Assembly: GCA_907163375.1 (NCBI GenBank)
Contig: CAJQUW010001430.1
Span: forward strand, 93,833-157,832
Origin: Prostheceraeus crozeri
Taxonomy: Eukaryota > Platyhelminthes > Polycladida > Euryleptidae
Reading direction: 5' to 3'
DNA length: 64,000 nt
Position numbers and translations under genes: made by a program. The stretch's first letter is position 1. The number at the start of each line of letters is the position of its first letter. This document shows positions 19,938 through 30,220 of this stretch, piece after piece. The notes under the pieces are model-generated. The model saw only the letters and a list, made by a program, of their open reading frames with translations, was not told the origin of the DNA and made no database searches.

Positions 19938-20303
19938 ATGGCGAAACGTAAAATGACGAAGCGTAAAAGTCAAAAGTCTTCAAAGTTTTCTTCAGCCATT
20001 CAAGCTCTCCGACGAATGAAAGCAAATCAGCGATACAATGCTATACGACATGCTAACGATAAATTCATTCGTGAAATTATTTCTCATGTGAGAAAGTTGA
20101 GGACGAAGAAATTAGCACCAAAACAACGAAAGTTACTTATTCGATATGCTACAAAATTGCGTTTCATCTCCAATCCTAAAGTCACCCTTCAAAGAATGAG
20201 GGAAACTCTAACACAAAAGGGCGGTTTCCTTCCAGCGTTACTACCGATGCTAGCTCCTATCGTGGGCAACGTATTGGGTAATATATTTGGCTCTAGACGT
20301 TAA
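19938..20303 (+). CDS. Small basic protein with hydrophobic Gly-rich tail, copy B
   Basis: 121 residues. The N-terminal two thirds are Lys/Arg-rich (MAKRKMTKRKSQKSSK, and KLRTKKLAPKQRKLL). The C-terminus is a hydrophobic helix-breaking segment, GGFLPALLPMLAPIVGNVLG, ending FGSRR. This layout is like the small core proteins of adenovirus-like elements, and the GG before the hydrophobic tail is a plausible adenain cleavage site. It probably condenses or packages DNA, by analogy. The stop overlaps the start region of the ATPase ORF. Confidence 0.6.
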   Translation: MAKRKMTKRKSQKSSKFSSAIQALRRMKANQRYNAIRHANDKFIREIISHVRKLRTKKLAPKQRKLLIRYATKLRFISNPKVTLQRMRETLTQKGGFLPALLPMLAPIVGNVLGNIFGSRR

Positions 20304-20334
20304 TTATGCAAATGTTGAATCTCAAAGTATTATA

Positions 20335-20951
20335 ATGAATTTCAGACTTCAATGTGATAAAGTTCTGACTGTATCAGGTCCATCTCATGCAGGTAAAACT
20401 GTTTTCACGCTGAATTTATTGGACAAAAGAAGGGAGTTGTTTAAGGAACCTATCAATCGAGTGATTTGGTGTTATGGTATTTATCAACCGTCGCTGTTTC
20501 AGGAATTGCAAAGTCGTAACTTTATTCGACATGAAGGAATTATTCCCGTGGATAAACTTCAGTCTAATGATGTTGTTGTATTGGATGATCTATTAAAAGA
20601 AAGTAAGAATTCCAAAGATGTTACAGATATGTTCACTCGCGCAGCACATCATAAAAGGTGCTTTATCATCTATATCACACAAAATTTGTTTCCTGATGGA
20701 AAAGAAGCTCGTACACGAAACCTGAATACACACTATTATGCTATTTTCAAAAATCCGCGAGATAAAAGTCAATTTGAAATTTTAGCGCGACAAGTTGCAC
20801 ACAGAGGATCAAAAGCCTTAATTGAAATTTTTTAAGCAGCTACTGAAAAACCACACGGTTACTTATTCATTGACTTTACGCAAGAGTGTCCGGAAGAATT
20901 TAGATTTCGAAGTGATATTTTGAAAACTCCCATGATTATCTACAAACTATG
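20335..20951 (+). pseudogene. ATP: Polinton FtsK/HerA-type genome-packaging ATPase, copy B
   Basis: Core Polinton gene. The start is placed at the ATG giving MNFRLQCDKVLTVSGPSHAG, because homologues begin close to the P-loop. Walker A is GPSHAGKT at residues 15-22; Walker B is DVVVLDDL; a following TRAAHHKRCFIIYITQN matches the sensor region of A32-like packaging ATPases. The C-terminal segment continues to about 20951 (GYLFIDFTQECPEEFRFRSD). The gene looks broken near its end. It pumps element DNA into a capsid in related viruses. Confidence 0.88.
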
Positions 20952-21065
20952 AGTTCTTATTCTCGCACGATTGTTATTCCTCAGGATAAATATGTACAAT
21001 TGACTGCCATGCAGCAAGTAAAGCAACCTCTTGCAAATCAAATGTATAGGAAAGAAATAGATTAA
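20949..21065 (+). CDS. Short ORF between ATPase and integrase, copy B
   Basis: 38-codon ORF MSSYSRTIVIPQDKYVQLTA and onward, starting where the ATPase ends (ATGAG overlap). The sequence after it is basic (VRKRRKKSQSSS) and leads into the integrase N-terminus, so it may be a separate small late protein or the start of the integrase reading region. Not recognised. Confidence 0.3.
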   Translation: MSSYSRTIVIPQDKYVQLTAMQQVKQPLANQMYRKEID

Positions 21066-21287
21066 AGAGTTAGGAAAAAGAGGAGGAAAAAGAGTCAGTC
21101 GTCATCGGCTGAGCGTTTGAAGTCAATCTATTATGATGTATAAAACATCCAGCAGGATTTGCATTGATCAAGAAATTGTCAAAAGCGAGTTGTCTTCCAC
21201 AATCACAAGTGAAACGATGGTTAAAGGTTCAGGCTACCTATACACTCCACAAACAAGCGAAAAAGAAGTACCGTACCCGTCATTATG

Positions 21288-22677
21288 CAGGGTGAGTCAA
21301 AAAAACGTTATTTACCTTTTGTGGGATATCTGTTATAAGTTACAATAAAATGCAACAACAGGCGGTTATGAACATTGAAAAAGCTGCTCCTCACAAGCTG
21401 TGGTTACAACAGCGACTCAAACTGAGCACCTTCCTGCTGAATGCAAAGAGAGCATCGTCGAACAAATGAGTCATAGGCCTTCATGCAGGCGTTAGATGTG
21501 AAAGAAGTAATTTCCTCTCGAATGCAGGCTGTCAGTTATCTCGTATTTCTTGGCAGTCGCGCATACACTCGGTCTCTTAACGCTCCCCACAGGAAGAAGT
21601 CGCAAACAGTAAGGTCTGGAGAACGGGGTGGCCACTCAACTGGTCCTGTTCGACCAATCCACCGACCCGTCAGATTTTCGTCGAGGATTCTTCGACTTGC
21701 GTTGCTGTAGTGGGGAGGGGCTCCATCCTGTTGATAGAATCTGCTCTGGTTTTTGTTTCGTCGCAAGAAGGGAATAACATGCTGTTTCAGAACATTGCAG
21801 TACCGATCGCTGTTCATCGTTAGTTCACTGATGTCGTAACTCAGCACTTCAGTATGGTCTGTCATGGCCCATACAGTGACAGATCTCCGGTCATGAAGCT
21901 TTTTGACGAAAGCTTTAGGGTTCTCAGTGCTCCAGTAGTGCAGATTGTGCTTATTTACAATTCCATTCACATGAAAGACAGCTTCGTCGGAAAAAACTAT
22001 TCGGAGATGGAATTGAAGATGCTGAAGTGAGGAATTGAGGATCCATTGAAAGAAGTCGAGACGTCGGTCGTGATCGTCATCTGAGAGTTCCTGGACGAAG
22101 GTTGGCTTATAGGGATGATACTTTTTCTTATGAAGACAGCGAACGACGCTACTTTGCGAGACTCCAAGCGTGTTGCTTATGCGACGCGTAGAAACGTTGG
22201 GGTCATCTTCAATTATCGGCTTGATGGAGGTAAAGATATCGTCACCTGTAGCCGTCACTGGACGACCACTTCCATTTTCACTCTTATTCATATCCCCATA
22301 CGTAAGGAACCAACGATGGACTGTCGGTGGAGGTGGGGCTTCCTCATGAAATTCATCCATGTATTTTCTCCTTGCTTCGGACACATTGTTGAATGTAACC
22401 GCCCATGCAACAAGCCTTGCCTTCCTTTCCATCATAGTTTGGCATGAATGAAGCACTAAATGAATACTTGTACATACACTTGTATAAACTATGTACAGAA
22501 GCCATTCGTTCGATGATATGAATTCGAATTTTTTTGAACTTAGAGCATTGATTTGGTGCTTGGATATGGAAAATAAAACCATAGAAATTCAATCAGTCAA
22601 CTTGAGAAAGAAATCAGAATGACAATTCGGATAGATTTTTCACAAACTTTAAATAACGTTTTTTTTGACTCACCCTG
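21288..22677 (-). mobile_element. Mariner/Tc1-superfamily transposon in the integrase of B
   Basis: 1,390-bp element. TIRs CAGGGTGAGTCAAAAAAA (left, 21288) and its complement (right, ending 22677) differ only by one base in the A-run over ~26 bp. A TA follows the right end (22678-22679), and a TA lies two bases outside the left TIR. The transposase is on the minus strand. The host integrase coding sequence is split cleanly, so insertion postdates the Polinton. Confidence 0.93.
21536..22435 (-). pseudogene. Mariner-type transposase (C-terminus probably lost)
   Basis: DDE transposase. The start is taken at the Met of MMERKARLVAWAV; upstream in-frame codons look like leader. N-terminal helix-turn-helix (NNVSEARRKYMDEFH), a second one (STRRISNTLGVSQSSVVRCL), then catalytic Asp residues in IVFSDEAVFHVNG, YQQDGAPPHYS and WPPRSPDLTVCDFFLWG. 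By my count 36 residues lie between the second and third Asp. The family style (GRWIGRTGPVEWPPRSPDL) is one common in arthropod genomes. The ORF stops after RVYARLPRNTR, shorter than family norm; similar residues continue in another frame, so a late frameshift is likely. Confidence 0.88.
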
Positions 22678-23598
22678 TATTGTTCATGACATTGATGAAC
22701 AGTGGCAAGCAGATTTGTGTGATGTCGCCTCCATTTCAAAACATAACTCGGGTAATAATTTCATTTTGACAGTAATTGATATTTTCTCGCGATATGCGTG
22801 GGCTCAACCTTTAAAAACTAAAGAAGGGAAAGGAGTAGCAAAAGCATTCCAAACAATTTTTCGAGAAGGTCGCATTCCAAAAAGAATTCAGAGTGATCAA
22901 GGAAAAGAGTTCGAAAATCAGCATGTGAGAAGATTATTTGAGAGGCATGACATTGAGTTGTTTAGTGTAAAGAGTGCTTATAAAGCTGCACTCGTTGAAC
23001 GTTTTAATCTCAAATTAAAAAATCGCTTGTGGCTACATTTTACTGCCAACTTGACACAAAATTGGACAGAGGTTCTACAAGATACACTCCATGCCTACAA
23101 TCACTCTATCCATCGTTCTATTGGACTCAGACCAGTAGATGTAAATGCTGACAATGTAGATAAAGTGCGCGAATCATTCCAACGTAAACGCACTCATGTG
23201 AAAAGTGATGTGAAAATTGGTGATAAAGTTCGTATCTCAAAAGTGAAGAGTGTTTTTGCTAATGGGTACCTTTCGAATTGGACAGAGGAGGTATTTACAG
23301 TATCAAGGATTGATCAAAAAGACTCTTACACCACCTACAAGTTGAAAGATTGCGATAATGAAGAAATTGAGGGTAGCTTTTACCGCGATGAGATTGAGGT
23401 AGTCACTGAAAGTGAAACATATTTGGTAGAGAAAATCATTCGATGTAAAAAACGACAAGGTGAAGAATGGTGTCTTGTTAAATGGACTGGTTATCCTTCA
23501 AGTATGAACTCTTGGATGCGTCGTGCCGACATCTTTCATCTAAGTGATCGACAGTGATTCATGCAAAGTTGTAACTAACAATGTTTAGGGTTTGAGCT

Positions 23599-24054
23599 AT
23601 GAATCCAACTGCCTCATTTTTTTCACGACCCTCCTATGTAAGTGGTGGAAGACAAATTTACATCGGCGCTCGCCGCCAACGTGGAGGTAGCATACTTGTT
23701 GCACTGAAATCTGTTGTAGCACCTCTCATATCCAATGTCGGTAGATCTTTAAAACGAAATGTTTTAAGTTATGCCGTTGGCTTTGCTGGTGATGTTGCTA
23801 GTGATCTTTCCAGAGGTAGAAGTTTTAAGAGCAGTTTGTTGAATCGTGGGAAGGAACGCGGTTTAAAAACATTGAAGCAGACCTTTGCTGGTGTTACTCA
23901 AGGAAAGAAATCGCCTAAACGAATGAGTAAAGGAAGAAGGAAACATCGCGGAGCTGGTAAGGTGCGATCTTCAGTCAAAAGGCATTCACGCAAACGTCGC
24001 AGAGGCTCTAATAATTCATCAGGCGCTAAACGACGACGCTGCCATAACTTCTAA
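23599..24054 (+). CDS. Basic virion-type protein with adenain-like sites, copy B
   Basis: 151 residues. N-terminal part with RQRGGSILVALKSVVAPLIS: a GG followed by an amphipathic helix, resembling adenovirus pVI/pX-type precursors and a likely protease site. The C-terminal third is extremely basic (KKSPKRMSKGRRKHRG, KRHSRKRRRG). It lies directly upstream of the capsid gene, in the late cluster. Probably a core or membrane-lytic minor virion protein by analogy; exact homology is not established. The frame is open. Confidence 0.6.
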   Translation: MNPTASFFSRPSYVSGGRQIYIGARRQRGGSILVALKSVVAPLISNVGRSLKRNVLSYAVGFAGDVASDLSRGRSFKSSLLNRGKERGLKTLKQTFAGVTQGKKSPKRMSKGRRKHRGAGKVRSSVKRHSRKRRRGSNNSSGAKRRRCHNF

Positions 24055-24061
24055 TCATGTA

Positions 24062-25324
24062 GTGTAAAACTTCCGGGTTTTGTTTGATCAACAAGCCATA
24101 CAGACAGATATTCTTAGTTCAAGTATTGTAGATTATCATCCTCGAACAGCTGAGAATGCTGGCCGCATTGAATTTGTTATTCCTGGTGGTAGTGATGACT
24201 ACATAGATTTGAGTTATGCGATGCTTGATTTCAGGTTTAGAATTCAGCAAGCAGATGGAACTGCTATTGACGATACACATAAAGTTGGACTGAACAATTT
24301 ACCATTGACTACATTACTTCGCGATGTTTCTCTAACGATTGGAGAGCAGCAGGTGGAAGGTGGTCAAAGCGATTATCCCTATAAATCATACTTCAATCAT
24401 GTATCACAGTTTCATCCAGCAGCACAAAAAAGTCATATGGAAGCCATGGGATGGTACAGAGATGAAGCAGGAAAATTTGATGTTGAAACAAACAGTGGCT
24501 TTGTAAAGCGATCTGCTATGATTAAAGATAGTAAAGTATGTCAGCTATATGGTCCGCTGAATTTAGACTTCTATAGACAGTCAAAGTTTTTACTCTGTAA
24601 TACCAGCATGCGACTGAAGCTGACATTGAATAAGCCTGAATTTGTGCTGAATGCATTTGGTAAAGTTGACAATTTTAGAATTCATGTGGAAGATATTGCA
24701 CTTTACATTCGTCCAAGTTCATCCAAGTTTCATTAGAGGACATGCTGAAGGTCTTAACCGCCAAAATGCCATTTACCCCGTTCAGCATACAAGGCTTCTC
24801 ACCTTTACAATTCCGAAAGATCAAAAGAGTTTCATGAACGATGGCCTCTTTCCATCGGAAGCACCGAAGCTCCTCATGGTGGCAATGGTTGAAAATGATG
24901 CATTTAATGGTAATATAAAGAAGAATCCTTTCAATTTTAAACACAATCAGTTAAGTGAAATTGCTTTACGTGTAAATGCTGTGAGTCATCCTGGTCCACC
25001 CGACAAACCAGATTTTGCTGCGGATCAATTTATGCGCAGTTATGTTGATTTTATGGATGTCTTTGGCTTTTACAATACGGATGACACCAACGGACTCACT
25101 ATGAAAGAGTTTAAGAGTGGCTATACTATTTATGCATTTGATTTGACTGCTGACAGCGATATTAGTGCACCCTATCGTCAAGCGAACGTGCCTCATAATA
25201 TTCGTTTGGATTTGACGTTCAAAAGAACGCTACCTGAGACGATCAATGTATTAATTTATGCAGTCTTCGATTCAAACATTGAAATTACAAAGTATCGTGA
25301 CGTGATTCTTCAGTATAATCGTTA
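24062..25324 (+). pseudogene. MCP: Polinton double jelly-roll major capsid protein, copy B
   Basis: Capsid protein of the adeno/PRD1-like lineage. Clear Polinton signatures: RIEFVIPGGSDDYIDLSYAM, LLRDVSLTIGEQQVEGG, YPYKSYFNHVSQFHP and, late, YTIYAFDLTADSDIS and YAVFDSNIEITKYRDV. About 415 residues, rather short for this protein. No ATG is obvious at the 5' end, so the start is uncertain. The stop overlaps the protease ATG. It looks broken (about one or two breaks). Confidence 0.85.
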
Positions 25325-25786
25325 ATGAGTTGGTTGACTGCTGACGATATTAAGACTAAAGTGCAGCGTAATGCAGATGAAGCGACGTTGAAAGCTTTCG
25401 ATAATGTCTATTCGCTCGATACCTTACCACCTGCAGTAAATCACTATCCCATCTTTATTGTGCTAAACACTCATTCGCAGAATTTAGGCGGTGAGCATTG
25501 GAAAGCGATCTTTATTGGAGAAGACCGACGTGGTGAACTATTTGACTCTCTTGCTCAACCTCCAAATATACCAACACAGCAGTGGTTGAGAAAACATACG
25601 CGTCAATATCAGCGAAATGAACGCATACTACAACATCCACTTTCATCAACGTGTGGTGCTTTTGTACTGTACTTCATCTTAAAACGTTTACATGTATCTC
25701 GATTTGTATCTGTCATTCAAAACTTTTCATGTAATCCATCCTCTAATGAAAAAATGATTTGTAAGTTCTATCATGATTTGAAATAA
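25325..25786 (+). CDS. PRO: Polinton adenain-type cysteine protease, copy B
   Basis: 153 residues, open frame. Family residues visible: His58 in GGEHWKAIF, Asp74 in ELFDSLA, Gln103 and Cys110 in LQHPLSSTCGAF. It would mature capsid and core proteins at (L/I/M)xGG-type sites, such as those in the two basic proteins of this element. The ATG overlaps the capsid stop (TAATG). Very similar to the protease of copy A. Confidence 0.92.
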   Translation: MSWLTADDIKTKVQRNADEATLKAFDNVYSLDTLPPAVNHYPIFIVLNTHSQNLGGEHWKAIFIGEDRRGELFDSLAQPPNIPTQQWLRKHTRQYQRNERILQHPLSSTCGAFVLYFILKRLHVSRFVSVIQNFSCNPSSNEKMICKFYHDLK

Positions 25787-25812
25787 AAACATCATGTTGG
25801 AAAAATTGTTTT

Positions 25813-26583
25813 TTATTTTACAATCCGCTGGGTACGTACATACTCGATCAGATAGTCTAGGATCACATTTGCTTGTACATGAGATTTTAGTCCAGTGATT
25901 ATCACTTTACTATTATGAAAGATTGCAACATGCACAAGTAACCAACAACTAATGAGAGCTGCAGGAAAAAGTTCGGGTTCATAACACAAATTGTAACTGC
26001 TGGTACGAATTTTCAAAAATGATACACTTTCATTGAATTGAGTAGAGATCACCACATTGTCCACAGTCAGATTCGACATCACACACCTCTCCCTCTTCCA
26101 TATCCGACGTAGTAGTCTCTGTAGCTCTAAGCTCATTGACTGCGCCGATGAATGAGAAAGGGCGCCGAGAATATGTACAGTTTCATTTGGGAAGAGTTGA
26201 AGATTCCGTGAATTGTTCATCTTCACCACTAACATTTGAGTTCGACCCGTTGGTGTAATGTTGTGAGATCGATTTTGGTGTAGAGTCTGAAGCGACGGAG
26301 AATGTTGACGATGGTGTAGCGATGGCGCTTCATGATGAAAGAATGAGTAAATTGAGCGATGTACCTTCCTTTTATACTTTTCCCAACTACCTTGATGAAA
26401 TGTGAAGTTAGTATGAAGTTGAGAATGATAGAGTTGAATTCGCCGTTTGTTGACGCGCAACCAGATGCGATTTCCAACATTTCCAATACGTGAATGTCTT
26501 TTCATATAGAAGTATTTCAAATCCTTCATGATATGATGTAGAGATTGAAAATGACTATAAGATAAAGCAAACTCTCTTCTCAC
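25813..26583 (-). CDS. PC4-like domain fused to a TBP-like saddle, copy B
   Basis: 256-codon minus-strand ORF. The N-terminal ~85 residues are PC4-like (FALSYSHFQSLHHIMKDLKY, WLRVNKRRIQLYHS, FHQGSWEKYKRK). A His/Ser-rich linker follows. The C-terminal ~170 residues read as a bilobed TBP core. Lobe 1: LVVKMNNSRNLQLFPNETV, HILGAL. Lobe 2: LTVDNVVIS, SSYNLCYEPELFPAALI, VHVAIFHNSKVIITGLKS. Human TBP lobe 2 has YEPELFPGLI and LLIFVSGKIVLTGAK. The DNA-kinking Phe positions of lobe 2, and one in lobe 1, are kept. The N-terminal end probably extends upstream. If real, the element brings its own promoter-recognition factor. The TBP call is strong by eye; the PC4 call is moderate. Confidence 0.75.
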   Translation of the reverse strand: MRREFALSYSHFQSLHHIMKDLKYFYMKRHSRIGNVGNRIWLRVNKRRIQLYHSQLHTNFTFHQGSWEKYKRKVHRSIYSFFHHEAPSLHHRQHSPSLQTLHQNRSHNITPTGRTQMLVVKMNNSRNLQLFPNETVHILGALSHSSAQSMSLELQRLLRRIWKRERCVMSNLTVDNVVISTQFNESVSFLKIRTSSYNLCYEPELFPAALISCWLLVHVAIFHNSKVIITGLKSHVQANVILDYLIEYVRTQRIVK

Positions 26584-26686
26584 ATTTCCAGTTGAATCTT
26601 TGAAATATACGTTTCGATCATTATCCGTTTCAATACGTTGTGGGGAATCTTATTTCCAACTCATGGTGCGTGATAGTCATGTCTGA

Positions 26687-27055
26687 TTAAGATTTGCATA
26701 GTAGGGCGATGAACTCACGACGAATAAATGTCATGATGGAGCGATGTATGTATCTTCTATACTTCTCACAATTGTATTTGCGAAATGAGAAACAGTTTGC
26801 GGAATGAGAATGGCAGATTTGAATTTCATTGTTGCGACGTTGAAGCCAAACTTGATCACCCAAGGAGATGAATCTTAATGTTTCAAAATATTCCAAATCC
26901 GTCATGATATCATTGAGGCTGACAAATGGTCGCCATGTTAATGTAATACCTCTTGCAGTATGACCATGAGAATTTTTGAAATGTACGTTTCCATTACGAT
27001 CAACTCTGATATATTGTAGAGAGTCCAAAATCCAAGTCTTCATGATGTTATGCAA
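26687..27055 (-). CDS. PC4-like small protein, copy B
   Basis: 122 residues, open frame, same length as its homologue in copy A (1635-2003). Starts MHNIMKTWILDSLQYIRV. Contains GNVHFKNSHGHTARGITLTW, then PFVSLNDIMTDLEYF, then VWLQRRNNEIQICHS. It is paralogous to the N-terminal domain of the neighbouring TBP-like protein. A PC4/ssDNA-binding fold is plausible from the beta-beta-beta-beta-helix pattern. Head-to-head with the GEWEVG gene at 27079. Confidence 0.55.
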   Translation of the reverse strand: MHNIMKTWILDSLQYIRVDRNGNVHFKNSHGHTARGITLTWRPFVSLNDIMTDLEYFETLRFISLGDQVWLQRRNNEIQICHSHSANCFSFRKYNCEKYRRYIHRSIMTFIRREFIALLCKS

Positions 27056-27078
27056 AGTTGCAGATCAGCAATATAAAA

Positions 27079-28482
27079 ATGTCGTTTTATCATATTTTGC
27101 TTAGCAATGCGGCCACAAAGAGATTTGGTAATAATCGAGCCGCACTCTTTTCTACACCCATTGATCATGCACAACAGCTAAATGGAAAGTGGGAAGTGGG
27201 TGTCACTCAACTTGCTCATAGCAACTGTGTCTATACTTTTGATCATGAGGTGATGACTATTAATATGAGACGTACAGAGGCTTATCAGTGTGAAGAAGGT
27301 TGTCGAGTTTACATTCCACAGTGGTCAAAGAAAGATCTTTTATCATGTAAAAGTTTGCATATGATTTCCTGAATAAAGAGGGTAGACACATCATCCATTT
27401 TTCTCCGCACAATTATGATCATAATTATGTACATCATGTAGTTGAGAAAGATTGGATTGTTGGTTTAAGTCCAAGTTTAAGAAATGATTTAGGTTACCTC
27501 GCTAGCGCCTTAACAAGCTATGATAATTATAACGCTAATTACCACCCAAGTGGTTGTTAAGATTTGATTTACAAAGAGAAAGCTTTTTATGTGGATCTTA
27601 TTCCGAAAAATGAAAAGACATTGGTGAAGAAGATTGTGATTAAGCAAAGAAGACAAACATGGCCCTGAAACATTAGTGAAGAAATTTAATTTTCTCCTTC
27701 GAGTTGATGGTAAACAAGTGGCAACATTAACTTATACGAAATCAACGGATCAAATCGTCATTAGTAAATTAGATGATGATGATCTAGTATTAGTTTGTTC
27801 AGAAGATTTTCTTCAGTTCTTGCGATATCGCTCTGCAGCCGTTCAAGGAAAATTTGATATGCGCTATTTGAAATGTGATGGGTCAAATCAAGTTGATTCA
27901 GAATGGTCCGTATCTTTATACAGAAAGTGTGTAGAGCCTTTCAGTGGAATCTCACTTAGAACAAGAGTGTTGACACCACGCATGATAACTTCAGTTAAGA
28001 TGGCAATAGATTATTTGAATGAAGTGATTCAAGATGAACATAATTCGTTTTCTGAAAAAGAAGGCGTGCCATCTCTTCGTGTTAGCGGGAAAAATATTGA
28101 GCTGATCATGGACAATACCCTAAAGGACATTTTGGGCTTTGATTAAAATACGTTTAAAAGTGGTACTGTAACAAAAGCTAGCGCGGATCTATCATTATTA
28201 ACTATTATCTAACGTATTAACTATTTTCAGTTATATTCCAATATTGGGGAAGATGTGCGTGTGGGAGATGCTGAAGCTCCACCTTTAGCAATGATACCAT
28301 ACCAACCAAAAAGCATTAGCATTATATCGGAGCACACTTTTAAGAAAGTGCATTATACAGACCTGAAATCAAACTATATACCACAGATTGATATTGCCAT
28401 ATATGACGATGCTGGCGCGTTGATTCCTTTTCATAAAGACGCTGTGACAAGTATCACACTCCATTTCCGAATGAAGAGTTAA
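27079..28482 (+). pseudogene. Polinton virion-type protein 1 (GEWEVG family), copy B
   Basis: Homologue of 2030-3432. N-terminus MSFYHILLSNAATKRFGNNR, then LNGKWEVGVTQLAHSNCVYT (the motif is GKWEVG in this copy). Later LRVDGKQVATLTYTKS, and the C-terminal SITLHFRMKS. Nearly all of the copy A protein can be followed along this stretch, with clear amino-acid conservation. It looks broken (several breaks). A large virion or vertex protein by family context. Confidence 0.7.
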
Positions 28483-28518
28483 TGTAAACGCATTCATTTC
28501 TTCTCCAATGTGATTAGT

Positions 28519-30038
28519 ATGGAAAGTGAAAATACAGATTCGTTTCTAGTATACTTACCCAGCAATGCTTCTATGGATAAATTTCCCAAAAATAAACCAT
28601 CAGACTTTCAAGTAGAATTAAATCGTTCACTACATTTAGAAGGTGAATGGGATGTTGGCGTTTCTAGTATTTGCCATGATAGCAATATACAGAATGTGAA
28701 TGATGTGGAAGAAATGATATTGACTCCTCGCACCCATGATGGAATAACGATGAATAATGCATTCCAGTTCCCATACAATTTAACGTCAGATGGAAAGTGG
28801 AACTATGAATGGATTCAGATAAAATCAGATTATTATGGTCCATTTGGGAATGAGAAAATTATTAAGGCATTCAATAGTGGTAATACTTCCATCATGAAGA
28901 ATAAGGATCAGAAAGTTTATGAGTTTACTATCTATCATTGGAGTGGGAGACAGTTCCTTCGCTTTCATTCTTTTACTAAAGGTCTTACACTGAGGTTGGA
29001 TAATGAATTCTATCCACATCTCGGTTTTGGCCATGGATTACATCTATCGTCAATTGCTACTGCAAATGTCAAAAAAGTTTATTCAAATCGAATCAACAAA
29101 TTTCACTATAAATTTAAAATATTTGATGAAGATGTTGTAGAATGTGAAGAACGCATCATTTTGAAAAATCGTGGTGTTCAACCTTTATCACTTATTGAGT
29201 TAGTAAAACGATAGAATGAGACTGTGGGCAAGAAGTATGGAGAGAAAATCATGGCGGACAAAAATAAGTTGGTTATTCAGAAATATAATGACAAACTTAC
29301 AGTTTATTTCTCTCCAACCTTGCGTCATTTTGTAAGACATTATACACCTATTATTGGAAGCGGTGTGGTGTATGCTTCTCATGAATATTACACTAAAGCT
29401 GATTCAGTTAATGATGAATGGTGGGTGGACATCTATGGTGATCGCATCAAGAAAATTTACTGGTCTTATCAAGAATCTAAAGTTGGTATCAATATAATGC
29501 CGCGTCTATATCATACAGTTGAAAGCTTCATTCATGTAGTAAATCCTTATATACAACAGAAGTTGAAGCATGTGATGAAAATAAATATGATGTAAAGACA
29601 CACCACATTTCGTTTTCAATTGAAAATCAACGCGTTGTTCTGAAACTGGGTGATGACATTCAATGTCAATTGAGTAAAAATTTGAAAAAACTCTTTGGTT
29701 TTTCAATGCTACAAAATATGTTTACTGCTGCGCATACGATTGGTATAGAAACACCAATGACACTTGATAAACATGAACAACACCTTTACATTCAAAGTGA
29801 TTTGATTCTACCTATTTCTGTTGGCGAGAAAAAAGAATACATTTTAAGTGATTTCATTCATGATAAAGACGCTTCATATGGAATAGTCGAGAAGATGTTT
29901 GAATCTATTTTCTATCATCCCGTCGTCAAACAAATGATACCCCCTATTGCTATCAAAATTACCAATGGTTTACAAGAGTGCATCCATGTGAAAGATACTA
30001 AATCCCTCATAACGTTAGTGTTTCGGAAAACAAAGTGA
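28519..30038 (+). pseudogene. Polinton virion-type protein 2 (GEWEVG family), copy B
   Basis: Homologue of 3472-4965; starts MESENTDSFLVYLPSNASMD and has LEGEWDVGVSSICHDSNIQN. About 500 residues. The C-terminal region, MTLDKHEQHLYIQSDLILPI to FRKTK, is well kept. It sits 37 bases after its paralogue. It looks broken (about two breaks). No enzyme motif. Confidence 0.72.
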
Positions 30039-30220
30039 AGTCATTGTGATATGTTTATTGAAATAAAACTATGTATATGAAAAAAATTTTCACAGATATA
30101 GGGGGAATGGGCTGACTGTAAGCATATATTCACAAGGAAGTGCAATCTAAAGCGATACATAAAACAGCAATATTTATCTACAGAAATCAGCATGAAAATA
30201 CTAAGTTAAGGATGATTATG

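Larger units (their letters stand above)
21066..23557 (+). pseudogene. INT: Polinton retroviral-type (RVE) integrase, interrupted by a mariner, copy B
   Basis: Core Polinton gene. The N-terminal part before 21288 has the conserved PAGF-type and LHKQAKKKYRTRHY segments. After the mariner (21288-22677) come WQADLCDVASIS, SRYAWAQPL, IQSDQGKEFENQ and AALVERFNLKLKN, the DDE catalytic blocks of RVE integrases. A C-terminal chromodomain follows (YLVEKIIRCKKRQGEEW, LVKWTGYPSS, W). Chromodomain-bearing integrases are typical of Polintons and chromoviruses and probably steer integration. The insertion makes this copy dead. Confidence 0.92.
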
